NCBI GenBank assembly: GCA_903904835.1
Contig: CAIVEI010000162.1
Location: forward strand, 1-64,000
DNA from: an uncultured Schlesneria sp.
GTDB lineage: Bacteria > Planctomycetota > Planctomycetia > Planctomycetales > Planctomycetaceae
Direction of reading: 5' to 3'
DNA: 64,000 nucleotides
Shown: positions 56,081-64,000 of the stretch, piece after piece
Layout of the letters: every line of letters starts with the position of its first letter
How positions within the stretch are numbered: the first letter of the stretch is position 1
Program-made: the position numbers and the translations under genes
The notes under the pieces: generated by a model
Told to the model about the DNA's origin: nothing
Seen by the model: the letters and a program-made list of their open reading frames with translations, nothing else
Database searches by the model: none

Positions 56081-56548
56081 ATGTTGATTTCGTTCGACTG
56101 TCCAAAATGTTTGAAAACTACTCGCGGGGAAGACGCCAGCCAGATTGTTCATTGCAAAAGCTGTGGCTGGACACGTCAGACGCCAGAATCGTCGAACGAC
56201 GAAGCACTGTCCAATTGCCTCGTCTGTGGATGTACGGATCTTTGGCGTCAAAAGGATTTTGACCAACGGTTAGGTGTGTTCATCGTTGGCGTCGGAATTC
56301 TTCTTAGCACAGTGGCAGTCGCTTATATGATGCCCGGCGTTGCGATGATCATTTTAATGGTTTTCGGGATGGCCGACTGGGTTCTATATGCCATACTGCC
56401 GAATCGACTGGTCTGTTACCGTTGCCATGCTCAATATCGCAAGGTCCCGAATTTAGAAAAAACTGACGTTTTTGATTTAGAAGTTAACGAGCGTTACCGA
56501 CAGGAAGCCATCAGACTGAAGCAGAAAGAAACTTCAGGTCGCTTGTGA
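56081..56548 (+). CDS. Zinc-ribbon membrane protein
   Basis: This 155-residue protein starts MLISFDCPKCLKTTRGEDASQIVHCKSCG, an N-terminal zinc ribbon. A second pair CLVCGCTDLW follows. One or two membrane segments come next (FIVGVGILLSTVAVAYMMPGV, MIILMVFGMADWVLYAILP) and a last CYRCHAQYRK. It is the real gene inside a longer open frame (from 55340) whose first part overlaps the upstream membrane protein in another frame. The function is unknown. Confidence 0.7.
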   Translation: MLISFDCPKCLKTTRGEDASQIVHCKSCGWTRQTPESSNDEALSNCLVCGCTDLWRQKDFDQRLGVFIVGVGILLSTVAVAYMMPGVAMIILMVFGMADWVLYAILPNRLVCYRCHAQYRKVPNLEKTDVFDLEVNERYRQEAIRLKQKETSGRL

Positions 56549-56657
56549 TCTCTCTACCCTGTTTCGCTTTTGTGTTACTATTGACGAATGGATTGGCACT
56601 TTCACTGCCGGATGTCGGCGTGAGAGTATCCATCGACATGTCTGCCAGGATGACAGA

Positions 56658-57644
56658 ATGAACGAAGCGCTCACTGACGACCGAGTTTGGATTGGGTTTG
56701 ATCTTGGTGGAACCAAGATGAACGCCATGCTTTTCGACAGCGAGTTCGCGGTGAAGGGACGACGCCGAAAGAAAAGTCGTGGGTCCGAAGGGGCTGACTC
56801 AGGCGTCGAACGGATCGTTGCCGGAATTGCAAAACTGCTGGAAGAATCGTCGACTTCCAAAGAAATGCTGGGCGGAATTGGGATCGGATGTCCAGGTCCA
56901 CTGGATCTTGAAGAGGGGATTATCCTCGAGGCACCAAATCTGGGTTGGAAGAATGTTCCGCTGAAGAGGTCGCTGGAAAAAGAATTCGGTTGCCCTGTAT
57001 TCGTCTGCAATGATGTCGATTCCGGGCTCTACGGCGAGTATCGGTTCGGTGCCGCTGTAGGGGCCAGCACCGCGCTTGGGATTTTTCCAGGAACGGGGAT
57101 CGGCGGAGCCATGGTGTATGACGGTCAGATTTTCCGCGGAAAAACGGGAAGCTGTCTGGAAATCGGCCACGTTCCTGTGATGCCCGACGGGCCATTCTGC
57201 GGCTGCGGTCGACGGGGATGCCTGGAAACTGTTGCCAGCCGATTGGCGATGTCCGCCGAAATCGCCAAGGCGGCCTATCGCGGTCAAGCCCCTTATATCC
57301 TGAGAGTCGCCGGAACCGATCTTGCCAATATCCGTAGCGGAACGATTAAGGAAGCAATCGACGCGGGGGATAAGATCGTTGAAGATATCCTGCGCGATGG
57401 AGCTCGGCAATTAGGAACGGTTCTTGCCGGCGCGGTCAACATGCTGGCCCCGGATGTGATCATCCTGGGGGGCGGTTTAGTTGAAGCCTTACCAAGACTG
57501 TTTCTTGAGGAAGTCGGAAAAGCCGTGGCGGCGCGCGTGATGCCTTCGTATCTCAGAACCTATGAGTTGAAAGTCGCGAAGCTCGGCGATGACGCAGGAG
57601 CGATGGGGGCTGCTGCCTGGGCGCGACATCGTGTCGAAGATTAA
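56658..57644 (+). CDS. ROK-family sugar kinase (glucokinase-like)
   Basis: This 328-residue ROK protein has the ATP-phosphate loop GFDLGGTKMNAMLFD (13-27), GIGIGCPGPLD, and EIGHVPVMPDGPFCGCGRRGCLE (168-190), the zinc motif with His and Cys ligands. The catalytic site reads NDVDSG where the family usually has NDAN. Normal members phosphorylate glucose or related sugars. Its stop codon overlaps the ATG of the next gene by one base, so they are translationally coupled. Confidence 0.9.
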   Translation: MNEALTDDRVWIGFDLGGTKMNAMLFDSEFAVKGRRRKKSRGSEGADSGVERIVAGIAKLLEESSTSKEMLGGIGIGCPGPLDLEEGIILEAPNLGWKNVPLKRSLEKEFGCPVFVCNDVDSGLYGEYRFGAAVGASTALGIFPGTGIGGAMVYDGQIFRGKTGSCLEIGHVPVMPDGPFCGCGRRGCLETVASRLAMSAEIAKAAYRGQAPYILRVAGTDLANIRSGTIKEAIDAGDKIVEDILRDGARQLGTVLAGAVNMLAPDVIILGGGLVEALPRLFLEEVGKAVAARVMPSYLRTYELKVAKLGDDAGAMGAAAWARHRVED

Positions 57645-59323
57645 TGACACTCGAGATGAATACAGAAACCCCGGCCTTCGCTCGACGATCAGACCTTGAC
57701 GCACTGAGAGCCGGCGCGATGTTGCTGGGGATTGTCCTGCACGCCTCCCTTTCGTTCTTTCCGTCATTCTGGATTGTCACGGACTCTCGCCAGGAGCCTG
57801 GTTTCGGGATCATTTTCTCTGCCATCCACGGCTTTCGGATGCCGCTGTTCTTTGTCATGAGTGGCTTCTTCAGCGCGATGCTGCTCCACCGTCGAGGCTG
57901 GAAGTCGCTCGTCAAACAACGGTTCCACCGGGTGTTCCTCCCTTTGCTATTGGGCATGGTCACCATTGTCCCGCTAACTGTGGCGATTTCCGCCCTTGCG
58001 ATGTCGTCCGCCCCTCCGAAGTCCGGCCAATCGTCTCCAGTCAGGGATGCATCGGATCTTTGGGGCGCCGCGCGAGCAGGCGACCTCGGCGCCATCGAAC
58101 GACATCTGGCCAGCGGGCTAACGGTCGACGCCGTGGCTCCCGAACAAGGGGGAACGCCGTTGATGTGGGCCGCTGTAACCGGTCAGACAGATGCCATCGA
58201 ACTACTTATTCGCCGAGGGGCCAATGTGAACGCCCCGTCAAAGGACGGAGGGGCGGCACTTCACGCGGCGGCCTTTCTGGGCCACGAGAACGCCGTCGAG
58301 GTGCTCTTGCGGAACCACGCAAAGGTCAATGCCAGGAACAATCGTGGTAACACGCCGTTGGACGTCGCCATACTTGATGAGGGGACGACCCGCTACTTCG
58401 CATCGCTTCTTCAGCTTGAGCTCAACGAAGAGGGGCTAGGACGCCGTAAAGCCGCGATCGCTGAGTCACTGCGCCAGCACGGTGCGACGGCGGGGCCTAT
58501 GCCGAGTGTGGCGGACACACTGATGCAGATGCCCCTGTTCCACCATCTGTGGTTCTTATGGTTCCTGTGGTGGCTCGTCGTTGGATATGCCGCCGTTTGT
58601 GCCATCGGATCACGATTTTCATCGTTCCAGCTGCCCGATTGGCTGCTTCTTTCCCCCACCCGCTATTTCTGGTTGATTCCTCTGACGATGATCCCGCAAT
58701 GGTACATGGGAGAATACGGAACCATCCCGATGATCGGCCCGGATACTTCAATCGGCCTCTTGCCCATCCCGCATGTGTTTGCGTATTACGCAATCTTCTT
58801 TGGCTTTGGGGCGGCCTATTTCGGGTTCGACGACCGGTCCGGTCACGCTGGTGAGCGGTGGTGGCTCCCACTGACATTAGGGTTCGTGGTCATCCTTCCA
58901 TTGCTGTTGGCCCTCACTCAGGGGTGGACAGGCCCGGCAGGATATGGCCTCACCCCATTTGCCCGCCAGATCATCATCGTCGCATTGCAGGCGACATACC
59001 CCTGGTTCATTACTTTTGGACTGATTGGTTTGTTGCGGCATGTCTGTTCATTTGAAAGCTCAACGATGCAATACCTGTCGGACTCGGCTTACTGGCTTTA
59101 TCTCGCCCATCTGCCACTGATCATTGGTGCTCAGTACTTTGTGCGAGACTGGACGTGCCCGGCGGTCGCAAAGTTTCTACTCATCGTTACGGTCGTGACA
59201 TGCTTCCTTTTGTGGACGTATCAGACGACGGTCCGCTACACATGGCTGGGGCGTTTTCTGAACGGGCCCCGCACCCGGCCCGAGCGGTCTCAGTCGGCGC
59301 GTGACGCTGTACCAGCTAACTGA
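57644..59323 (+). CDS. Acyltransferase family 3 membrane protein with inserted ankyrin repeats
   Basis: This 559-residue protein starts as an acyltransferase-3 (OafA/MdoC type): LDALRAGAMLLGIVLHAS (with the conserved His33), GFRMPLFFVMSGFFSAML. After the third membrane helix (about 100-120), residues 136-260 are ankyrin repeats (LWGAARAGDLGAIERHLASGL, GGTPLMWAAVTGQTDAIELL, GGAALHAAAFLGHENAVEVLLR, GNTPLDVAIL). The membrane part then resumes (MPLFHHLWFLWFLWWLVVGYAAV) to the end, with LADSAYWLYLAHLPL-like motif. The start at 57644 overlaps the ROK stop; ATG 57656 is an alternative. It may acylate a surface glycan; the ankyrin part may bind a partner. Confidence 0.85.
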   Translation: MTLEMNTETPAFARRSDLDALRAGAMLLGIVLHASLSFFPSFWIVTDSRQEPGFGIIFSAIHGFRMPLFFVMSGFFSAMLLHRRGWKSLVKQRFHRVFLPLLLGMVTIVPLTVAISALAMSSAPPKSGQSSPVRDASDLWGAARAGDLGAIERHLASGLTVDAVAPEQGGTPLMWAAVTGQTDAIELLIRRGANVNAPSKDGGAALHAAAFLGHENAVEVLLRNHAKVNARNNRGNTPLDVAILDEGTTRYFASLLQLELNEEGLGRRKAAIAESLRQHGATAGPMPSVADTLMQMPLFHHLWFLWFLWWLVVGYAAVCAIGSRFSSFQLPDWLLLSPTRYFWLIPLTMIPQWYMGEYGTIPMIGPDTSIGLLPIPHVFAYYAIFFGFGAAYFGFDDRSGHAGERWWLPLTLGFVVILPLLLALTQGWTGPAGYGLTPFARQIIIVALQATYPWFITFGLIGLLRHVCSFESSTMQYLSDSAYWLYLAHLPLIIGAQYFVRDWTCPAVAKFLLIVTVVTCFLLWTYQTTVRYTWLGRFLNGPRTRPERSQSARDAVPAN

Positions 59324-59503
59324 GATATTCGATTTTCTATCCACGATAATAAGGGCAGGAATTCCCTTTGCCGATGCATGAATCGCTTCAAGCATTTTAT
59401 GGGAAACGCTACCGGCCACAAAATTGCAACCTGGATATTCCGTTCAGTTGTCTGAGTTGCGTTTCGCCGAGATCGAATACCGATTAGGCTCATCGCAACC
59501 ATT

Positions 59504-60310
59504 CTATTTTTCGCGGCGAGGTATCCACGTGAGAACGGGAAGATTTGTGTTCGATCGGCTTGCGGTCGCTTTGAGCAACAATTCTTTCAGAGCGATGCAC
59601 ATCCATTCCAGACGGTCGGAATGCAACATTGAACCGAATTTGATCGTTCGGTTGGACTCAATCCCGATCGAGCGACTCGTGCTGGTTTGACCATCCGATT
59701 CTGAGGTTTTCGTACTGATGGTAATCGAGTGGACCTGAAGAGGGTCGAACCGTTGTTTCCAGGTTAAGAAGCCGATGCCTGTAGCAGCATATGAGTCGAA
59801 TTCGTCGATCACTACGACGACTTTACCGCAGAGAAACAAGAGGGCGGCTCCAGCCATTCCTGTCCCGACGGTCACAAACGGAATGAGAAACACGCACAAG
59901 AACAGCGTTTGCCCCAGGTTCATCGGCCCGCCGTTCATTTGGGGCTGGCCGTTATTCACTCCCGGAGCAGGAAACCAGGCCGGAAGGGGACCTATCAGGT
60001 TCGCGTAAAGACCGGCCATGGCAATCAGCACGAAGACCGAGACGATACCGTTCCAGAACAGTGCAAAGGCTGTCGCACCTAAAGACCCCATGATCGATCG
60101 CAATGACGCCCGCACGATCACTCCATGACCAACCGGCATGATCGAGCAGCCGGCTGGCGGTTTTTCGAGAGTTTCAACAACCGAGCGGTTACGAAAGCTC
60201 AGTTCGGATAGCCTCGTCAACCGGCCGCATACCGGGCAAAGAGCGAAACCTTCCTTGATGTTGATCGCTTCCGCCAAAATGATTTCGTCGCATTCCGGAC
60301 AACGCTGCAT
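59504..60310 (-). CDS. Zinc-ribbon membrane protein, uncharacterised
   Basis: This 268-residue protein begins MQRCPECDEIILAEAINIKEGFALCPVCG, a zinc ribbon. Two or three membrane helices follow (LGATAFALFWNGIVSVFVLIAMAGLY, LGQTLFLCVFLIPFVTVGTGMAGAALLFLCG). A beta-rich C-terminal domain contains TWKQRFDPLQVHSITIST and RLEWMCIALKELL. It is similar in style to planctomycete proteins with a PH-like domain after a zinc ribbon. No function can be named. Confidence 0.7.
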   Translation of the reverse strand: MQRCPECDEIILAEAINIKEGFALCPVCGRLTRLSELSFRNRSVVETLEKPPAGCSIMPVGHGVIVRASLRSIMGSLGATAFALFWNGIVSVFVLIAMAGLYANLIGPLPAWFPAPGVNNGQPQMNGGPMNLGQTLFLCVFLIPFVTVGTGMAGAALLFLCGKVVVVIDEFDSYAATGIGFLTWKQRFDPLQVHSITISTKTSESDGQTSTSRSIGIESNRTIKFGSMLHSDRLEWMCIALKELLLKATASRSNTNLPVLTWIPRREK

Positions 60311-60508
60311 GACGACACCTTTTGAGAAAAGCCATTGGACAGGTCAAACCACTGAGCAACTTCACGTCGCTATACATTTTGAATAAGCTGTCAGATCTCG
60401 GAATTCTAACAACGATCGACGTCTGGAGATTTCCCAAAAGGCCAACTGAAAGACTACAGCATGCATCCCACGAGCGCGTCTGGAATGATCCTTGGCAAGT
60501 TGTCTTAA

Positions 60509-60895
60509 GAAGTTTGCAAGTCATTCAAAAAATACTTTCTGATCTTCGCATTTATTGTCGTTTCGATTATCGCAATTCTGTATGGGATTTCACCTGCCTG
60601 GTTCGCTCAGACTATTCTTAACGTCCCTGCGATGTCGGTGGATTTTTCGCATATTCTTCGGGCGATCACGAGCCTCTATCTCAGACTTGGGCTGTTCTGG
60701 TTGTTTTCCGCTTTTAATGACAGGCACCGAAACACTGCGGTGTTGACCACCGCGATTTTTGCGGGTGGCCTCGTAACTGGGAGATTGTTCAGCCTGGCTG
60801 CCGATGGTTGGCCGTCGCCAATTTTGGTGGTCTATATCGCATTGGAATTCTTACTTATTCCAGTTGCCGTGTGGGTCTTCCGGTTGCCGGAGTGA
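60509..60895 (+). CDS. DUF4345-like membrane protein with unclear start
   Basis: From 60509 the frame reads EVCKSFKKYFLIFAFIVV, then SIIAILYGISPAWFAQTIL and AMSVDFSHILRAITSLYLRLG, ending VYIALEFLLIPVAVWVFRLPE. This gives four membrane helices and the short spacing of DUF4345-like proteins. The first ATG in frame is 60632, which would remove the first helix. No ATG, GTG or TTG lies between 60509 and 60632; a TAA stop sits at 60506. Either a rare start (ATC, ATT or CTG) is used or the first codons are lost. Confidence 0.6.
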   Translation, partial: EVCKSFKKYFLIFAFIVVSIIAILYGISPAWFAQTILNVPAMSVDFSHILRAITSLYLRLGLFWLFSAFNDRHRNTAVLTTAIFAGGLVTGRLFSLAADGWPSPILVVYIALEFLLIPVAVWVFRLPE

Positions 60896-61025
60896 GCCTC
60901 AACACGGGCAGCGCCGGGTGGGGTATCAAGAAGCGGTGTTTTCGCCCGTTGTTGGACGAACCGCAGTTTCAAAACATCGTGAGAGTCTTATTGAAAACCA
61001 CAAGTTCGGCAGCTAACGGTGCATA

Positions 61026-61721
61026 ATGGGATCTTTCGATTGGCTCTTTGGAAAAAAGCAATCCACCACCCCGCCACGACCAGCTCGTCCAAAGGTGCTT
61101 TCAGGGTTAGACGATGACTCGCCTCAGGTCACCATTCAGATGGGTAACGCCGTCATGGTGATGAACCGCGACCAGTTCGACTACATGTATGGTGAGAATA
61201 ACGCACCCGATCCGGCCCAGCACGACCTCGACCAACTGCTGCCGAAAGTGACACGCGTCCGCGCCATTGCTGGAGGTCTGCTCCGGGGAAAGGCGATGAG
61301 TTCTGAGGCACTCCTCGATACGTCGGACGAAAAAGCATTGGCGGATTTCCGCCAAACGCTTCGGATTGTTGAGGACCCACAGACGTTCAGCCACTGCAGT
61401 TGTCCCGGCGGACCCACGCTCGAACTTTTCTCAGGCGAGGAACTCCTCGCGACGATCGGTCTGCAACATGGTCAGGCAATCCGCTGGAAACAGTGGAAGC
61501 AAGACGCCAATCTCTGCAAGGGCCAGGCCCTGAACGAGTGGCTGACTCGGTTTGGTATCGAGCCTGAGTTCCTTGATCTGCTCCTGCATAATCAATACGA
61601 CGGCGGAGGGTTAATGTCGTTGGGGATGCGGCGAAGCGGCTTGTCCCCTTTAAAATTTGGTTCGGCCCATCCTTTCCCCATTCGCCTAAGAAGCAATATC
61701 AGTTTTCTTGGGAAATTCTAA
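61026..61721 (+). CDS. Uncharacterised cytoplasmic protein
   Basis: This 231-residue protein starts MGSFDWLFGKK, with a Pro-rich segment, then a beta/alpha region VTIQMGNAVMVMNRDQFDYMYG. The core has LRIVEDPQTFSHCSCPGGPTLELFSGEELLATIGLQHG, the two Cys being possible metal ligands. The C-terminal part has LNEWLTRFGIEPEFLDLLLHNQYDGGG. No family could be named. There is no signal or membrane segment. Confidence 0.6.
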   Translation: MGSFDWLFGKKQSTTPPRPARPKVLSGLDDDSPQVTIQMGNAVMVMNRDQFDYMYGENNAPDPAQHDLDQLLPKVTRVRAIAGGLLRGKAMSSEALLDTSDEKALADFRQTLRIVEDPQTFSHCSCPGGPTLELFSGEELLATIGLQHGQAIRWKQWKQDANLCKGQALNEWLTRFGIEPEFLDLLLHNQYDGGGLMSLGMRRSGLSPLKFGSAHPFPIRLRSNISFLGKF

Positions 61722-61883
61722 AATTCTGCGTGATATCGTCGATTGCATGTCGCCATCAAGGAGCAAGAACATCTTCGTCCGACTGCGAAGGCGAAATCTC
61801 ACGTCTCAGCGTTGGTAAATGCCACATTCGCCGCAATCGTAATTTTCGAAAATCACACTCGTTTTTTCAAAGGAAGTATTCAA

Positions 61884-62153
61884 ATGTCATCGACGAAATT
61901 AACTGGGCTTACGTTATTTTTCACAGGACTGACATTGCCAATCATCGCTTACGTTTGGGGGCAAATCTATAATGCGAATATCGCCAGTTACGGTGGTCCC
62001 CCAAATCAAGGGGCAATGATTCTGGCGTATCTTGTCCTTGTGGCGACGTTCATCGTTGGGGGAGCTTTGGCCATAATTGGGTCGATCATGACAATTCTCG
62101 TTATTCGAAAGGAGCATCGAGATCACGGACTGACCAATAACAACCCGCAATGA
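61884..62153 (+). CDS. Small two-helix membrane protein
   Basis: This 89-residue protein starts MSSTKLTGLTLFFTGLTLPIIAY and has a second helix MILAYLVLVATFIVGGALAIIGSIMTILVI, ending in a polar RKEHRDHGLTNNNPQ tail. The start at 61884 has AGGAAG about 8 nt upstream. The longer open frame from 61743 lacks this and runs into non-coding sequence. No function can be stated. Confidence 0.65.
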   Translation: MSSTKLTGLTLFFTGLTLPIIAYVWGQIYNANIASYGGPPNQGAMILAYLVLVATFIVGGALAIIGSIMTILVIRKEHRDHGLTNNNPQ

Positions 62154-62668
62154 TCGAACATTTGACGAAGCCCATGCGGAGAAATCCAAAGGATTCAAGG
62201 TACGATTATCAGATTCAGTTCAAACTGAATAAACGGTTCCATTCCCCTGTCAACAAGTCGACGACCGTTCAATCAAGATTCCTTGAGGTAAGCGGCGTCA
62301 CAGCGCGAACGAGGCTCGCATGATATCCCGCCCACCCTTCAAAGACTTTCGTGAGGAAGCGAGAATCGGAAACTATCATGGACTTCATATTCTTCTTAGA
62401 AATCCAAAGGTGGCGGAAACCGGATATCGGATTCAGCCTTTAACTTCTTTTCCAAATGAGTCGATCACCAATTGTGAGGTGGCCCCAAGCAAACGGCAGG
62501 CGACTCAGAGATTGAGTGTTTCGACGCCTTAGGTCGCTATGGCGTCGATGCCCCGACACGTGTTTCGTCAATTGCTTTGTAAATTCCTTGTCCATAAACA
62601 ACTGCATTTGGTAATGTCATTTCGTCTTGACCGTTCTGGAGTGAACTGATACCAGAACGCTCGATTTT
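62154..62668. other. Spacer without recognisable gene
   Basis: A 70-codon plus-strand frame (62320-62532) shows no domain or ribosome binding site. No repeat family of this window was seen. It contains the upstream region of the outer-membrane-type gene. Confidence 0.5.
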
Positions 62669-63952
62669 TTGTTGAACCATGAAGTCACATGGGAAACTCT
62701 TTCCTTGCATCGCTGGCTCGCCCTTGCATGGATCTGGGGATTGACCAACGCCGTTGCGTATGCCGGTGAATTGGCCCCGAGTCCACTGATGAATCTTAAA
62801 CGGCCTCGAATTTTTGAGGTTCGCGGTTCCCAGTTTCCATTGCTAAACGATTCGCCCAAGCGGCAAGCCCCCACGTTTGACGCACAGATCGGAATGGCTT
62901 CTGACGGCAACTTAGTCGAGTTTCATGGTCCGATTCTCGACAACGTTTTCGTTGACGAAGAGGCAGCCGACGACATGTCAGATAGTCAATCTGGCCGAAT
63001 CTTGATGACTCAGTATTCAGAGGAATTTCAAGAGGGGCAACGGGAAAATACTTTCCCACCGCCGCCGCCGGTACCAACACCATTATCTAACGAAGCGGTA
63101 CCACTCGATGGAGCCCCTCGTAACTCCACAACCAAGCCGAAAGTTGACGAATACAAGTTTCAAAACCAATATTCTTCGCTGGCCTGGATCGCAGGGGCGA
63201 ACGACCGACTGGGGATGATTGAACTCCTTTTCAACCCGCCAAGCCGAGTCTGGTATGACCCGACCCGGCCGGTCACCACAACATTCGTCGATATTGAATG
63301 GGGTGCCCGATGGCTTAACGGCCCTGACATCACGGACCTGCCGCCGCAACTTTTTAATATCGGGATTGATGTCGGTGACAGGTTTCAATTCAATGATGCC
63401 ATCTCAGTGGACGTCATGATTTCCCCGAGCTGGTACACCGACTTTTCCAATAAAGGGGTCCAGTCGTTCCGAATGCCGTGGCATCTGGTGACGTACTATA
63501 CAATTGAAGAAGACTGGTACTGGGTGGCGGGTGTCACTGACCTGGCGCGTGATGACATCAAATATCTTCCCGTCCTGGGGACAGTCTATGCACCGAAGGA
63601 GGTGGATGTCCGATTGGATCTTGTCTTCCCAAGACCCAAGATTTCCCGGAAATTGGCTCAGATTTCGAGCGTTGAAAACGGCCAGACATTCAAAGGGAAC
63701 TCGTACTGGCTGACACTGAGTGGGGAACTGGGGGGCGGTTCATGGGCGATCAGCCGAGAAAACCGGGCCTATGATGTTGTGACCTATCGTGACTACCGTC
63801 TCGTTGCGGGTCTTGAACAGCATCGTATCAACGGCCAAATTACACGACTCGAAGGGGGTTGGATTCTTGGCCGGTCCGTGGATTACCGCTCCAACATCGG
63901 GAACTACAATCCTTCCGATACGTTCATGATCCGAATTTCCAGTGAGTATTGA
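62669..63952 (+). CDS. DUF6268-like outer-membrane beta-barrel protein
   Basis: This 427-residue protein has an N-terminal signal (HRWLALAWIWGLTNAVAYAG), a polar linker with PPPPP, and a C-terminal beta-barrel-like domain. That domain has alternating hydrophobic strands (TFVDIEWGARWL, FNIGIDVGDRFQF, VDVMISPSWYTDF, YWVAGVTDLARDD, EVDVRLDLVFP) and ends FMIRISSEY, an outer-membrane-type terminal strand. It resembles planctomycete outer-membrane proteins of the DUF6268 type; the exact family is an inference. The start codon is a TTG at 62669 (or 62672), which is uncertain. Confidence 0.65.
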   Translation: MLNHEVTWETLSLHRWLALAWIWGLTNAVAYAGELAPSPLMNLKRPRIFEVRGSQFPLLNDSPKRQAPTFDAQIGMASDGNLVEFHGPILDNVFVDEEAADDMSDSQSGRILMTQYSEEFQEGQRENTFPPPPPVPTPLSNEAVPLDGAPRNSTTKPKVDEYKFQNQYSSLAWIAGANDRLGMIELLFNPPSRVWYDPTRPVTTTFVDIEWGARWLNGPDITDLPPQLFNIGIDVGDRFQFNDAISVDVMISPSWYTDFSNKGVQSFRMPWHLVTYYTIEEDWYWVAGVTDLARDDIKYLPVLGTVYAPKEVDVRLDLVFPRPKISRKLAQISSVENGQTFKGNSYWLTLSGELGGGSWAISRENRAYDVVTYRDYRLVAGLEQHRINGQITRLEGGWILGRSVDYRSNIGNYNPSDTFMIRISSEY

Positions 63953-64000
63953 TTTTCTTCGAAAAATAAAATGGTGTCAGGGACGGAATATTTGATTCAG

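Noticed and set aside
62320-62532. 70-codon frame upstream of the outer-membrane-type gene
   Set aside because: No ribosome binding site, no hydrophobic or conserved pattern, and it stops well before the next gene.

Overview
The window looks like a chromosomal segment of a planctomycete (Planctomycetota, class Planctomycetia; the genus cannot be fixed from sequence alone). The evidence is the combination of families typical of that phylum: a very large dehydrogenase-propeller/HEAT/cytochrome c protein, two DUF1501 proteins, a DUF1559 prepilin-like protein, a DUF1571 protein, a membrane-anchored Ser/Thr kinase and PP2C phosphatase, a signal peptidase I with a zinc-ribbon insertion, a giant LEPR-XLL-type cadherin-repeat protein, and many lipoproteins. 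Coding is mixed on both strands with short operons. No tRNA, rRNA, CRISPR array, transposase or prophage was recognised.

Layout. 1-1747 has no credible gene and is built of degenerate repeats. 1.7-7.1 kb (minus): PVC-type cytochrome c protein and a lipase-like lipoprotein. 7.4-7.9 kb: an intact antitoxin followed by a frameshifted RelE/ParE-type toxin. 8.2-11.2 kb: two convergent Tat-exported DUF1501 proteins. 11.3-18.5 kb (minus): uvrC, lgt, panC, DUF1571, SNF2 helicase and an unknown gene, closely spaced in part. 19.2-24.7 kb: sensor-type Ser/Thr kinase, a HEATH-motif lipoprotein, and a PP2C phosphatase. 24.8-26.5 kb: hisS behind a YkgJ-type cysteine-cluster gene. 26.9-30.5 kb: a Tat-exported Gfo/Idh/MocA protein and a three-gene DUF1559 cassette. 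31-34.7 kb: PssE-like glycosyltransferase, a repeat-rich spacer, spoVR and a small membrane protein. 35-38.5 kb (plus): response regulator, lepB and an LptB-like ABC ATPase. 38.9-45.4 kb (minus): GAF protein, CoA-transferase with FabG, cysC, and a DapA-family aldolase with a sodium:solute symporter. 45.8-53 kb (plus): a giant surface protein ending at a strong terminator. 53.2-56.5 kb: FHA protein and unknown families. 56.7-59.3 kb (plus): ROK sugar kinase overlapping an acyltransferase that carries an ankyrin block. 59.5-63.95 kb: unknown membrane proteins, a DUF4345 protein without an ordinary start, and an outer-membrane-type protein.

The most unexpected content is between genes. At least six families of short palindromic or inverted repeats recur. 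One gives long hairpins at 38.6, 42.6 and 53.1 kb. A second is a two-hairpin element at 26.8 and 39.4 kb. A third is a short stem at 26.6, 35.6 and 42.8 kb. There are also a lone MITE-like element at 5.2 kb, a nested inverted pair at 38.6-38.9 kb, and arrays of 9-10 nt motifs with palindromic cores around a shared core (0.4-1.5 kb), with a related array at 32.5-32.7 kb. No RAYT or other transposase that could move them lies in the window.
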